A stretch of DNA of 7,196 bases from an uncultured Ruminococcus sp. (GCA_947174625.1 CAMWJT010000060.1:1-7196), one strand, 5' to 3'; counted from the first letter of the stretch, positions 1-6,661 are shown. Numbers and translations are program-made. The notes: a model not told the origin generated them from the letters alone.

Positions 1-1754
1 ATACCTTTGAGCCATTCCGGCACAGGTGTCTGGGAAACATAATCCCGTTCCACATTCTCGGTAGAAACACCTTTTTTGATGTCATTATAATGCTGATCGA
101 AAGTAGTGTTCATATGAATTTTTGAGCCCGTATTCGCCCAATAATGTGCATATGTCCGCATCCAGAGGGGTCTTCTTGCCGTATCAATAAGCGTATTTTT
201 TAATTCTGTCTTGGAGCTTGCACTTTTTGCAATGGTTGCGGCTGCATCTTTTGTAAGCCAGATCATACGAGCCTCACGAGGATTCGTATTACCGAGACCG
301 TTCTGTTGTTTTTCAGTAACATCCCATGACAGAAGCTGAATTGCCTTATCTGCGTCTGTTGTACCTATTTCTATCGGGTTGCCCCAGGTAAGAGTAGAAC
401 CGCAGGTCACTACACTTGTGTTGAGATCATAGCCCTTTTCAACATGGTAAGGATTCCAGCCTATATCAAGACAAGTCTGCTCATCCTCGGCAAATGCAAT
501 CGGCAACATATATCCAAAAGTGCCCATTCGATTTTCTTTAATCTTATATCCGGCGAGATTCAGCATAGCGAGCGAAACAAATCTTCCTAAAAGCTTGTTG
601 GCTTCCTCATTTATCATTCCGTCTTCATAAGAAATGCCGAGTTGTCGGGCGATAGGACCGCTTATCAGGACATATGGAGTCCAGCCATGCGTACTTGCCA
701 GCGATTTGTAAAAATTACCATTTGCAAAGCATCTTGTAATGGCAATGCACAGCGGCATATACTCCGGCGGACAGCCTGCCATAATGGCATTAACTGCAAC
801 ATGATAAGCGAGTATTTCTCTATTTGCAGGCGGTACGTCCTGTACTTCGCCGTTTCTTGTATTGACAATATCTGTCGCCTGATATGTCGTATATTGCAGA
901 TAATATTCTACTTTTTCCCTGGTAGGCGGTACAACGGCAAGCCCGTCAGACATCTCGTTGACTTCGTAAAATTGTTGAACACGCTCGTGTGAGCCAGTAA
1001 AGACAATATCATCATAGTTTACACCGGCTACATCTCCCGCAATTCTATCCTTTTCCGCTTGCGTGATCTGGGTCGTAAGAGCTTTTACGATCTGGGGATA
1101 TAGATTTTCACGAGCTTTTTTCTGCTGTACTTCGGTTGTATCGCTTGCAAATGCTCCGGGATATGCAGCTGTTCTGACAACAGGTACACCTCTATTATAG
1201 CCTGTTGACTCTATCTGGGGAACAAATGCTTCAGCTCCGACCACAACCGCTGGAATCCCTGCATATTCTGCCGCAAGTCCGTTGCCTGTTTCCTTTACAG
1301 TACAGATACCACAGCCACAGTTCCCTGAAATGACAGCATCAATCTTGTATTCTTTGAGTTTCTGCTGAAATTCTTTGGATTTGTCGCTGATACTGTTCGG
1401 ATTGAATGTACCACTTTTGCCGATTTCGTCCGTCATATAATAAGTAATACACCCATATTCCTCTTTCAGCATATCACTGATAACCTGGTGTGTGACAGAA
1501 GCAGAGAAACTCCCTCCCACAAGTGCTATTCTTTTGCCTTTCAAGGAATCCAGACGAGCAGGCTGTTCAATAGGCGAGATTGAGGAACCTGACGGAACAG
1601 GTGATAAAATCTGATATTCGTTTTTGATTGGCTCAGCATTGGATGCTTCCGCCCTGGCTTTCAGGCAGATTGCTGTATTCGGAACAGCAACACTGGTGAT
1701 GCAGGTTGCCACAAGTGCAATTGACAGCAATCGTTTCAAAAGGCTGTGTTTCAT
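1..1754 (-). CDS. Exported UGSC-family-like protein, partial at its C-terminus (window edge)
   Basis: The reading frame stays open for 584 codons from an ATG at 1754 to the left edge, with no stop in the window. The ATG follows an AAAGGATG ribosome binding site. Residues 1-36 resemble a Sec signal peptide: Lys/Arg near the start, then a hydrophobic run (about 9-25) and Ala-rich small residues. Residues 71-230 look like the UGSC domain: a KGKRIALVGGSFSAS strand-loop start, IDAVISGNCGCGICT (Cys146, 148, 151) and an AGIPAVVV segment. In UGSC proteins the equivalent motif is (Sec/Cys)-G-S-C. Here it is CGIC with an extra Cys two residues upstream, all TGT codons, so no selenocysteine. Residues 250-450 match the partner domain often seen with UGSC modules, with DGLAVVPPT (270-278), VNAIMAGCPPEYMP (321-334) and SGPIARQLGI. 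A thiol-based role outside the membrane is inferred; the substrate is unknown. Family assignment is from memory of motifs. Confidence 0.72.
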   Translation of the reverse strand, partial: MKHSLLKRLLSIALVATCITSVAVPNTAICLKARAEASNAEPIKNEYQILSPVPSGSSISPIEQPARLDSLKGKRIALVGGSFSASVTHQVISDMLKEEYGCITYYMTDEIGKSGTFNPNSISDKSKEFQQKLKEYKIDAVISGNCGCGICTVKETGNGLAAEYAGIPAVVVGAEAFVPQIESTGYNRGVPVVRTAAYPGAFASDTTEVQQKKARENLYPQIVKALTTQITQAEKDRIAGDVAGVNYDDIVFTGSHERVQQFYEVNEMSDGLAVVPPTREKVEYYLQYTTYQATDIVNTRNGEVQDVPPANREILAYHVAVNAIMAGCPPEYMPLCIAITRCFANGNFYKSLASTHGWTPYVLISGPIARQLGISYEDGMINEEANKLLGRFVSLAMLNLAGYKIKENRMGTFGYMLPIAFAEDEQTCLDIGWNPYHVEKGYDLNTSVVTCGSTLTWGNPIEIGTTDADKAIQLLSWDVTEKQQNGLGNTNPREARMIWLTKDAAATIAKSASSKTELKNTLIDTARRPLWMRTYAHYWANTGSKIHMNTTFDQHYNDIKKGVSTENVERDYVSQTPVPEWLKG

Positions 1755-1786
1755 AAAATCATCCTTTCATTTTAATTTAATATTAC

Positions 1787-1820
1787 AATAAGCTGAACTA
1801 CGCAATCTATACAGCTTATT
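1787..1820. repeat. 9-bp perfect inverted repeat between two genes
   Basis: aataagctg (1787-1795) and cagcttatt (1812-1820) are exact reverse complements separated by 16 bases. The right arm covers the stop codon of the membrane-anchored protein, and the left arm lies 33 bases upstream of the exported protein's ATG. On the minus strand the hairpin is followed by GTAATATTAAATT rather than a T-run, so it is a poor intrinsic terminator. It could be a partial terminator, an mRNA-stabilising hairpin between co-transcribed genes, or an operator. Confidence 0.45.
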
Positions 1821-2646
1821 TATTATCTTTTTCTTTGTGATAGTATGTCACATCAGAGAAAAAAGCATCTGAAAAAATCGAAGCTGTTGTTTTATCATTT
1901 TCAAATTTAAGATTTCCATCCTGATCGAATGTGTAAGAAACTGTATACGTTGTTTCTTTGTCCGTTACGAGGCTGAAAATCAAAGTACTATCCTCGACCG
2001 TATACGCATAATACATAGATCTGTCAAGTGCCAGATCTTCGCTGTAGTATCTGATGACCATAACACCAGTTTCCAGAAACTCCACAGTTTCGGTATAGGA
2101 CAATTCGATCGTATAGTAAGAAAGAGACCTTTCCTCTGTTACCCATTCAGCAATCAGACCTTTGTCTGTTTCAAAGGCTTCATAAGCTTCCTTTTCGTAT
2201 TCAGGTGCTTTTGCTCTTTTGAAAACATAATCTTTTGATGATAATTTTTCTTCCGTCTGCTCATCAGAACTTTCAGGATATGTAACAGTAAGCTCCGAAC
2301 CTTCTATTTTGTATTCGAGGTCTACAGTGCCCATATTGATATAGCTTTTGCCGTCTTTTTCAGACAGTTTATATTCACCTGCTTCAATACCGCCGTCAAA
2401 AATCGTTTTATATTCTCCATCTCCGTATTTACCTGGTTCGCTGAAGGCATAGTATACTTTTTGGAAACGATTCACTTCATCAGGTGTAGAATCTGTGATT
2501 TCGGGGTTAACAACCATCTCCCAATCACCGCTTATTGTTTGTGAAGCATTCATGATAACGAAGCATGTGACCAGTGCACCAACAATCAAAACAGCTGCAA
2601 TAACAGCTATCATTTTCTTTTTTTTCATTAGTCTCTCTTTCATCAT
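1816..2646 (-). CDS. Membrane-anchored protein with extracytoplasmic lipocalin-like beta-rich region
   Basis: With the start chosen at 2646 the product is 276 residues. It opens with a short Lys-rich cytoplasmic tail (about 1-11), then one membrane helix (about 12-32: MIAVIAAVLIVGALVTCFVI). The rest is acidic, rich in Tyr, Thr, Glu and Asp, and shows alternating beta-strand patterns. SGDWEMV just after the helix and the EYKLSEKDGKSYINMG / YKIEGSELTVTYPE pattern resemble lipocalin-like domains of Firmicutes surface proteins (DUF5640 type). A second, similar block (about 165-260, IAEWVTEER to FDQDGNLKF) suggests a tandem repeat. The frame is open to an ATG at 2730, giving 304 residues. That upstream part covers a transcription terminator, whereas the 2646 ATG has AGGGG 7 nt before it and a TATACT box further upstream. 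The Cys in the helix lacks a good lipobox. Function unknown; a surface sensor or binding partner is possible. Confidence 0.75.
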   Translation of the reverse strand: MMKERLMKKKKMIAVIAAVLIVGALVTCFVIMNASQTISGDWEMVVNPEITDSTPDEVNRFQKVYYAFSEPGKYGDGEYKTIFDGGIEAGEYKLSEKDGKSYINMGTVDLEYKIEGSELTVTYPESSDEQTEEKLSSKDYVFKRAKAPEYEKEAYEAFETDKGLIAEWVTEERSLSYYTIELSYTETVEFLETGVMVIRYYSEDLALDRSMYYAYTVEDSTLIFSLVTDKETTYTVSYTFDQDGNLKFENDKTTASIFSDAFFSDVTYYHKEKDNK

Positions 2647-2664
2647 TAAAGAACCCCTGGCAAT

Positions 2665-2693
2665 AGTATAAACTACAATCATTAAAATTAGAT
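2665..2693 (-). promoter_or_regulatory. Weak candidate promoter for the membrane-anchored protein
   Basis: On the minus strand TATACT (2670-2665) is a good -10 element just below the kinase terminator and 18 bases above the 2646 ATG. The -35 hexamer at 17-bp spacing (2693-2688, ATCTAA) is poor, so the promoter would need an activator, possibly the neighbouring response regulator. This is suggested by position only. Confidence 0.3.
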
Positions 2694-2694
2694 T

Positions 2695-2742
2695 AAAAAC
2701 AGGGCAAAGAATCCATAAAATAAATTTCATGGACTCTTTGCC
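2695..2742 (-). terminator. Intrinsic terminator at the end of the kinase gene
   Basis: On the minus strand a 14-bp stem with one non-Watson-Crick position (arms 2742-2729 and 2716-2703, GGCAAAGAGTCCAT / ATGGATTCTTTGCC) encloses a 12-base AT-rich loop. Four more A-T pairs can form inside the loop. It is followed by CTGTTTTT (five T at 2699-2695). The upstream arm includes the last kinase codons and its TGA. This arrangement ends the regulator/kinase transcript and makes a start at 2730 for the next gene unlikely. Confidence 0.78.
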
Positions 2743-4079
2743 AGATAAAGTATAAAACAGCTGCCCATTCCGAGCTTGCTTTCCACCTGGATTGTACCTC
2801 CGTGCTTTTTCGCAATTTTTAAAGCAATCGGCATTCCCAGTCCGTAACCGTTGCTGTTGCGTGACGAATCAGACTTAAATAAGCGTGTAAACACTTTTTT
2901 CTGTTCATCTTCCGTCATACCGATACCATGATCTGTTACTTTTACAAAGGCAAAGCCGTCTTTCTCGCCGGTTTCCACCTCGATTATGCCATGATCCCGA
3001 CTGAATTTTACAGCATTTGAAATCAGATTCGTGACGGCTATCGTAACAAGATTAATATTCCCGGATGTTTCTGCTGTATTGCTGTCTGTGATCCGAAATC
3101 TGATGTGACAATCAGATAATTTGTACTGTTCCGCTTCACATACAGCAGAAACAATTTCTGTTAAATCAATTAATTCCTGCATTTCCTCTTTGTCCCCAGA
3201 TTCAAGACGAGACAACATAAGCAACGTAATGACAAGTTCCTGCATTTTCTGTGCCTGTTTTAAAATGACCTCAAACGTTTTTTTCTCCTCAGCTGTAAGT
3301 TCCATATTATGCAACGCATACTGACTTTGTGCCTTAATCACAGTAATTGGTGTTTTTAACTCATGTGCAACATCCGAAGAAAACTGTTCCTGCTGATTGA
3401 AAATCTCATTCATACGGTCTAACATACGATTGTTAGCTTTTATAAGAGAGTTAATTTCCTTATAATGACCAGTTTCTTCCATATGTTTATCTGACTGCTG
3501 TGAAGTGCCGATTTTCGCTACACTTGTTTCCATTATTTTAACAGAATGTTGGAACTGTTTCAGCGCATACAGCATTGCTATAGTGAAAACTGCAAACACA
3601 AGTACCACTCCGCCAAAAAAGATAACTCTCATCGGAATGTAACTGCTGAGAACATCTTTTTCGCTGACATAGGCTCGTACAAATCCGTTGTCAGACATTG
3701 TGTATTTGATATCCCGATCAATGTAGTAATAAGAAACCTTCTCTGCCATGATTTTTGCAGGTGCGAACGCTCTTTTCGTATCAATTCTTACACCGTCCGG
3801 GGCGGATCCCCATAGGACATTCCCTTTGCCGTCAATCACAACAATATACATATCAGGATATTTTTTCTCAATTTTACTCTCATCAACACGAAGTTTCCCA
3901 TGATCACTCACGATATGCTCCGAAAGACTGGTAATTTGTCGTGAAAGACTGCTCCGGACAGCAAGCTCAACTGACTGCGTAATATATAACTGGACAAACA
4001 AAGTCATAAGAGAAAACATGATAATTTCAGATAACAGCCATATTGTCATAATGCAGGTCATAACAGACCTGTTTTTCAT
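2727..4079 (-). CDS. Membrane sensor histidine kinase of a two-component system
   Basis: This 450-residue protein has the classical layout of an OmpR-partner (VanS/PhoR-like) kinase. A membrane helix (about 8-31) is followed by an extracytoplasmic sensor segment (about 32-148), a second helix (about 151-172), a linker/coiled region, a dimerisation domain and an ATPase domain. The H-box SSDVAHELKTPITV places the phosphorylated His at 239. The N-box is NLISNAVKFS (351-360), the G1 box DHGIGM (383-388), the F-region VFTRLFKSD (396-404) and the G2 box GYGLGM (411-416). All key residues are present, so it should be active. Its ATG overlaps the regulator's TGA (ATGA), which indicates translational coupling and a cognate pair. 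The sensor segment (PDMYIVVIDGKGNVLWGS) has a PAS/Cache-like strand pattern, but the signal cannot be read from sequence. It phosphorylates the response regulator encoded just upstream. Confidence 0.95.
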   Translation of the reverse strand: MKNRSVMTCIMTIWLLSEIIMFSLMTLFVQLYITQSVELAVRSSLSRQITSLSEHIVSDHGKLRVDESKIEKKYPDMYIVVIDGKGNVLWGSAPDGVRIDTKRAFAPAKIMAEKVSYYYIDRDIKYTMSDNGFVRAYVSEKDVLSSYIPMRVIFFGGVVLVFAVFTIAMLYALKQFQHSVKIMETSVAKIGTSQQSDKHMEETGHYKEINSLIKANNRMLDRMNEIFNQQEQFSSDVAHELKTPITVIKAQSQYALHNMELTAEEKKTFEVILKQAQKMQELVITLLMLSRLESGDKEEMQELIDLTEIVSAVCEAEQYKLSDCHIRFRITDSNTAETSGNINLVTIAVTNLISNAVKFSRDHGIIEVETGEKDGFAFVKVTDHGIGMTEDEQKKVFTRLFKSDSSRNSNGYGLGMPIALKIAKKHGGTIQVESKLGMGSCFILYLAKSP

Positions 4080-4747
4080 TCTGCTTTTAATTGGTAACCA
4101 ACTCCTCTGACAGTGTGTATCATCTTTTTGTCATATCCATCATCAATTTTTTTACGCAGATAGCGTACATAGACATCAATAATATTGGAACTGTTTTCAC
4201 TTTCAAAATGCCATAGATTATTTTCAATCTGCTCTCTTGTTACAACAATGCCTTGATTTCTTACAAGATACAGCAATAACTGAAATTCTTTTGCAGAAAG
4301 TGAAATCGGCTTATCTCTGCGAAAAACTGTATAATTATTATAGTTAATAACAAGTTCCCCACAACGATAAATATTTTCACGGGTTTCAACCTTTTTTCTG
4401 AGCATGACACGATCACGAGCGAGAAGTTCATCCAGATCAAATGGCTTTGCAATATAATCATCTGCCCCTGAATCCAGTCCACGGATAATATCTTTTTTGG
4501 AATCTCTCGCAGTCAGAAACAGCACCGGGGTTTGAATCCCCTTGTTTCTGATTCTTTCAAGTACATCAAACCCATCAATTTTCGGGAGCATAATATCAAG
4601 TATTGCACCATCATATTCGTTTAGTGATAAATATTCATACGCCTCTTGTCCATCAAAGCACGAGTCAACAACATATCCATTTATAGTCAGCTCTTTTGTT
4701 ATGATTTCATTTAAGTCTCTTTCGTCCTCAACCACAAGCAATTTCAT
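4076..4747 (-). CDS. OmpR/PhoB-family response regulator
   Basis: This 223-residue protein has an N-terminal receiver domain (about 1-115) and a C-terminal winged-helix DNA-binding domain (about 128-221). Receiver residues are intact: acidic pair E7/D8, phospho-acceptor D51 in ILDIMLPKIDGF, T79 in LFLTAR and K101 in AKPFDLDELLAR. The DNA-binding domain carries LSAKEFQLLLYLVRNQG, VTREQI, the NIIDVYVRYLRKKID recognition helix and the terminal HTVRGVGYQL wing, all typical of the family. After LLAR the sequence reads DRVMLRKK; an aspartate here, where a hydrophobic residue is usual, is odd but probably tolerated. AAGGAGG lies ahead of the ATG, inside the end of the DUF5131 gene, whose stop is 2 nt away, so the regulator is probably expressed from the same transcript. 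It should control genes in response to the kinase, possibly including the two genes further downstream. VanR-like in type, but no van genes are present. Confidence 0.95.
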   Translation of the reverse strand: MKLLVVEDERDLNEIITKELTINGYVVDSCFDGQEAYEYLSLNEYDGAILDIMLPKIDGFDVLERIRNKGIQTPVLFLTARDSKKDIIRGLDSGADDYIAKPFDLDELLARDRVMLRKKVETRENIYRCGELVINYNNYTVFRRDKPISLSAKEFQLLLYLVRNQGIVVTREQIENNLWHFESENSSNIIDVYVRYLRKKIDDGYDKKMIHTVRGVGYQLKAE

Positions 4748-4749
4748 GA

Positions 4750-5628
4750 CTAATATTCCTCCTTACATCGTCCGCAATCACTGCACCCATTACAAGTCAT
4801 CTGCATACCACAGTAATCGCATCTTTCACGGAATACAGGTTTATATCTGTCCTCCTCGGAGATCGGATAGCCCCAACTGTCATATAAGTCAAAGTGTATC
4901 GGCTTGCCTTGAAAGCTGAGTCCTGATTTCCTTGCCTGTTGACTCTGGATACCGCCTTCGAGCTTGTAGAGCCTGCCGTCCTTGACAAACTGCCTGCCTG
5001 TTCCGCAGAACACAAAGGTCACATTGTTGTCCACGCACTCGTCATGAAGCAAACGTACCCAATCATAATGACAGGTTCGGGCACCGCTGTAGTTCTCTCC
5101 GTCGCAAAGCACCTGTTCGATCTGTCCCGTTTCGAGATATTTGCGAATACTCACCCGACCGATCAGCGGCGCACACATCACGCCTTTGTGCCTGAACGGC
5201 AGATCAAGCAGTATCGGTATACGCTCGTTTGCACGGCACTGATTCTCGGTGGTGACATTAAAAAAGATATTGTCCCAGCCGTTGCCCCAATTCTTTGGCA
5301 AATGCTCGGCAACACGCTCAGGACGCTTCGTGAGCAGAAAGAACACAACATCGCTCCGCAGCCGCATCAGCTCCCACGCTTCGTCACGCCACGGGTCGGC
5401 TTCGGCAAGAAAGAAATCCGAGGTCATACACACCCGTATCATTTCTCCGCTTTTGATTTTATAATTGCCTTTCCTGTCTTTCTGTATCGGATAGTTGAAG
5501 CCTGCCTTAGTGCGGTAGATCTGTGAGCCATCCTTGTCATGCATACGGTCAAGAAAATACATATAGCAGTTTTTGCAGCCCTCGCTTTTCTTGATACACC
5601 CGTGCCAAGGATTCCATATATCATGCAT
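4750..5628 (-). CDS. DUF5131 (phage Gp37/Gp68-like) protein with radical-SAM-like Cys motif
   Basis: This 292-residue protein has the DUF5131 hallmarks. IWNPWHGCIKKSEGCKNCYM near the start gives C11-x6-C18-x2-C21, resembling an iron-sulfur/radical SAM cluster site. It is followed by VCMTSDFF (66-73), FFLLTKRPERV (96-106), FFNVTTENQ (122-130) and APLIGRV (153-159). DUF5131 proteins are common in phages, prophages and defence-type islands; their reaction is not established. The C-terminus carries six cysteines in about 20 residues (C270, C273, C279, C282, C285, C288), as in a zinc ribbon or second metal site. The start is set by GAGGTGG in the end of the preceding stub, whose TAA overlaps this ATG by one base (TAATG), a classic coupling arrangement. 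The gene is much richer in G+C than the regulator genes downstream (line 5341-5400 has 40 of 60 G/C), hinting at separate ancestry. Confidence 0.88.
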   Translation of the reverse strand: MHDIWNPWHGCIKKSEGCKNCYMYFLDRMHDKDGSQIYRTKAGFNYPIQKDRKGNYKIKSGEMIRVCMTSDFFLAEADPWRDEAWELMRLRSDVVFFLLTKRPERVAEHLPKNWGNGWDNIFFNVTTENQCRANERIPILLDLPFRHKGVMCAPLIGRVSIRKYLETGQIEQVLCDGENYSGARTCHYDWVRLLHDECVDNNVTFVFCGTGRQFVKDGRLYKLEGGIQSQQARKSGLSFQGKPIHFDLYDSWGYPISEEDRYKPVFRERCDYCGMQMTCNGCSDCGRCKEEY

Positions 5629-5732
5629 TATTCCACCTCATTCTGAGAGTTTTTAAAGGTAATACCTATCGCACTCATTCTGTCACTTGCCCGATTTGGT
5701 GTTTTCACATCAAATACAACATAATTGTACAT
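5628..5732 (-). pseudogene. Truncated head of a DnaQ-like 3'-5' exonuclease (34 codons)
   Basis: The frame runs from an ATG at 5732 to a TAA at 5628 and encodes 34 residues beginning MYNYVVFDVKTPNRASDRMS and continuing AIGITFKNSQNEVE. The pattern NYVVFDVETPN...NDRMSAIGI is the usual start of small DEDD-superfamily exonucleases of the DNA polymerase III epsilon type in Firmicutes, which run to 180 or more residues. Here only the first two strands remain. The metal-binding Glu of the Asp-x-Glu motif I is replaced by Lys (DVK), explicable by GAA to AAA. It cannot be an active nuclease. Its own start has AAAGGA at good spacing (8 nt), and it ends by overlapping the DUF5131 ATG. It may survive as a coupling leader for DUF5131 or simply as a deletion remnant. 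Family recognition is from motif memory over a short stretch. Confidence 0.6.
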
Positions 5733-5742
5733 ATCATTTTCC
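5733..5742. repeat. Copy 1 of a 10-bp direct repeat at the 3' end of the MmcQ-EVE gene
   Basis: atcattttcc (minus strand GGAAAATGAT) contains the stop codon of the MmcQ-EVE gene and part of the ribosome binding site of the exonuclease stub. An identical 10-mer lies at 6513-6522 at the end of the HxlR-like stub, so the two copies lie at either end of the MmcQ-EVE gene. Similar bases just outside extend the resemblance imperfectly. Confidence 0.5.
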
Positions 5743-6498
5743 TTTCAGAGCAGTACTCAGGCTGTTTGGCACACCCCTTGCCCCTCTTACCGCAAAGATA
5801 CTATACTCCGATTTCAGGCGCTCAAAAGTGAATTGATCGGGATTGTATCTCTTTTGCAGTCTGATCTTCATCAGTTTCTTGATCGTCAAACCCTCGGTAT
5901 GAAAATCATAGGGTATATTGGTTTCGGTTACTTTGCATTTGTAGAGGATAGCCGACACAGGCGCACCAACATACATGAAAACCGTATCATCTTTCTTGAT
6001 CCCTGCACCCTGTTTCCAGTCTATCGTATTGGTATTATCAAATGCGTGAACGATGTCAAAATACTTGGGATTGGACGGTATCAGCCACTCCTTTGGAGGG
6101 CGCAGCTCCTGCTTTTTCTTTTTTGAAGCCGTCACATTGAAGCTGACATCGAGCAGATGACAGATCGCTTCAAGCCCGACAGTACCGTCAAGCACAACAG
6201 ATACCCAATTTCCACGGCTGATATGATAGCCAATGTAATACCCCTCCTGTTGTATCAGAAGGTCACGGAGCAGTATATCATCGAGCTTGACATTCAGAAT
6301 ATCTACTGTGCCTGTTTTCTGCGAGTCAATCTTATCATAGGTGATGTTCATAATAAGTCCGTACCATTTGTTGTTATCGCTATGACGAAGTACCGCATAA
6401 TTCGGCGCACTTTTCCATAGATATTCCGGCTTTGTGCCGTATTTTTTCTTGGCGTAAGAAAATATATCGCTACGCAAACTGTTCTCAATTAATTTCAT
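5734..6498 (-). CDS. MmcQ/YjbR-family domain fused to an EVE/PUA-like domain
   Basis: This is a 254-residue protein. Residues 1-120 fit the MmcQ/YjbR (DUF419, CyaY-like fold) family: PEYLWKSAPNYAVLRHSDNNKWYGLIM, a strand NVKLDD, GYYIGYHISRGNWVSVVLDG and the closing helix ICHLLDVSF. A Lys-rich linker (125-131) leads to an EVE/PUA-like module (about 137-245): WLIPSNPKYFDIVHAF, DWKQGAGIKKDDTVFMYVGAP, ILYKCKV and IFAVRGARGVPNSL. EVE domains belong to the PUA superfamily and bind modified bases in DNA or RNA; MmcQ/YjbR proteins are presumed to bind nucleic acid. A cytoplasmic nucleic-acid reader is therefore a reasonable inference, with no catalytic residues evident. AAGGGG sits 6 nt before the ATG. 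The gene starts 15 nt after the HxlR-like stub and ends 1 nt before the exonuclease stub, so it should share their transcript. The same fusion is known in other bacteria to my recollection. Confidence 0.85.
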   Translation of the reverse strand: MKLIENSLRSDIFSYAKKKYGTKPEYLWKSAPNYAVLRHSDNNKWYGLIMNITYDKIDSQKTGTVDILNVKLDDILLRDLLIQQEGYYIGYHISRGNWVSVVLDGTVGLEAICHLLDVSFNVTASKKKKQELRPPKEWLIPSNPKYFDIVHAFDNTNTIDWKQGAGIKKDDTVFMYVGAPVSAILYKCKVTETNIPYDFHTEGLTIKKLMKIRLQKRYNPDQFTFERLKSEYSIFAVRGARGVPNSLSTALKGK

Positions 6499-6512
6499 GC
6501 CTGACCCCTTAC

Positions 6513-6522
6513 ATCATTTTCC
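6513..6522. repeat. Copy 2 of the 10-bp direct repeat at the 5' side of the MmcQ-EVE gene
   Basis: atcattttcc (minus strand GGAAAATGAT) ends the HxlR-like stub, including its TGA, and exactly matches 5733-5742. It lies 14 bases above the MmcQ-EVE start. Confidence 0.5.
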
Positions 6523-6627
6523 CTGTAATTTTTTCAAAAGCGAAGTTATGGGGCAGTTGCCTTTTTCGGTCACGATGCTCTCCTTGACCTTGACGAGGTA
6601 TTCCTTATAGCTCATGCATTCTTCCAT
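6514..6627 (-). pseudogene. Truncated head of an HxlR-family repressor (37 codons)
   Basis: The frame from ATG 6627 to TGA 6514 encodes 37 residues, MEECMSYKEYLVKVKESIVT followed by EKGNCPITSLLKKLQGK. The Cys-Pro-(I/V)...LL..L.GK pattern is the N-terminal signature of HxlR-type winged-helix regulators, in which the conserved Cys can sense thiols or electrophiles and GK is followed by Trp. Here a TGA stands where the Trp codon (TGG) would be expected. The bases beyond it do not continue the helix-turn-helix, so this is a truncation rather than a single nonsense change. The start has a strong GGGAGGG site 6 nt upstream and lies about 67 nt below the transcription start expected from the 6701-6729 promoter. 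It is probably a remnant of a regulator that once controlled this promoter. It could now act as a leader peptide for the operon. Identification rests on about 15 residues. Confidence 0.5.
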
Positions 6628-6661
6628 TGTAAGCCCTCCCTGGTATGGTCTTTGATACTAT

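Noticed and set aside
642..992. A 116-codon plus-strand frame and a 67-codon minus-strand frame (665-868)
   Set aside because: Both fall inside the exported UGSC-type gene in other frames, and the real frame there shows clear motifs (for example MAGCPPEYMP).
1296..1325. A selenocysteine codon in the UGSC motif
   Set aside because: All three cysteines at the motif are TGT codons and no in-frame TGA occurs, so this is a cysteine version.
1787..1820. An intrinsic terminator after the membrane-anchored protein
   Set aside because: The 9-bp inverted repeat is perfect but has a 16-base loop and no T-run on the minus strand; it is kept only as an inverted repeat.
2568..2646. A lipoprotein signal in the membrane-anchored protein
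   Set aside because: The Cys after ALVT lacks the small residue (Gly, Ala or Ser) required before a lipidated cysteine, so a plain membrane anchor is more likely.
2727..4747. A vancomycin-resistance VanR/VanS system
   Set aside because: The regulator and kinase are of that general class, but no ligase, dehydrogenase or D,D-peptidase genes are present and many unrelated systems share the class.
4939..5526. A 195-codon open frame on the plus strand
   Set aside because: It lies entirely antisense to the well-supported DUF5131 gene, has no ribosome binding site and its translation lacks domain-like patterns; it is a shadow of a G+C-rich gene.
5725..6126. A 133-codon plus-strand frame
   Set aside because: It is antisense to the MmcQ-EVE fusion, which has recognisable domains, a good ribosome binding site and tight operon spacing.
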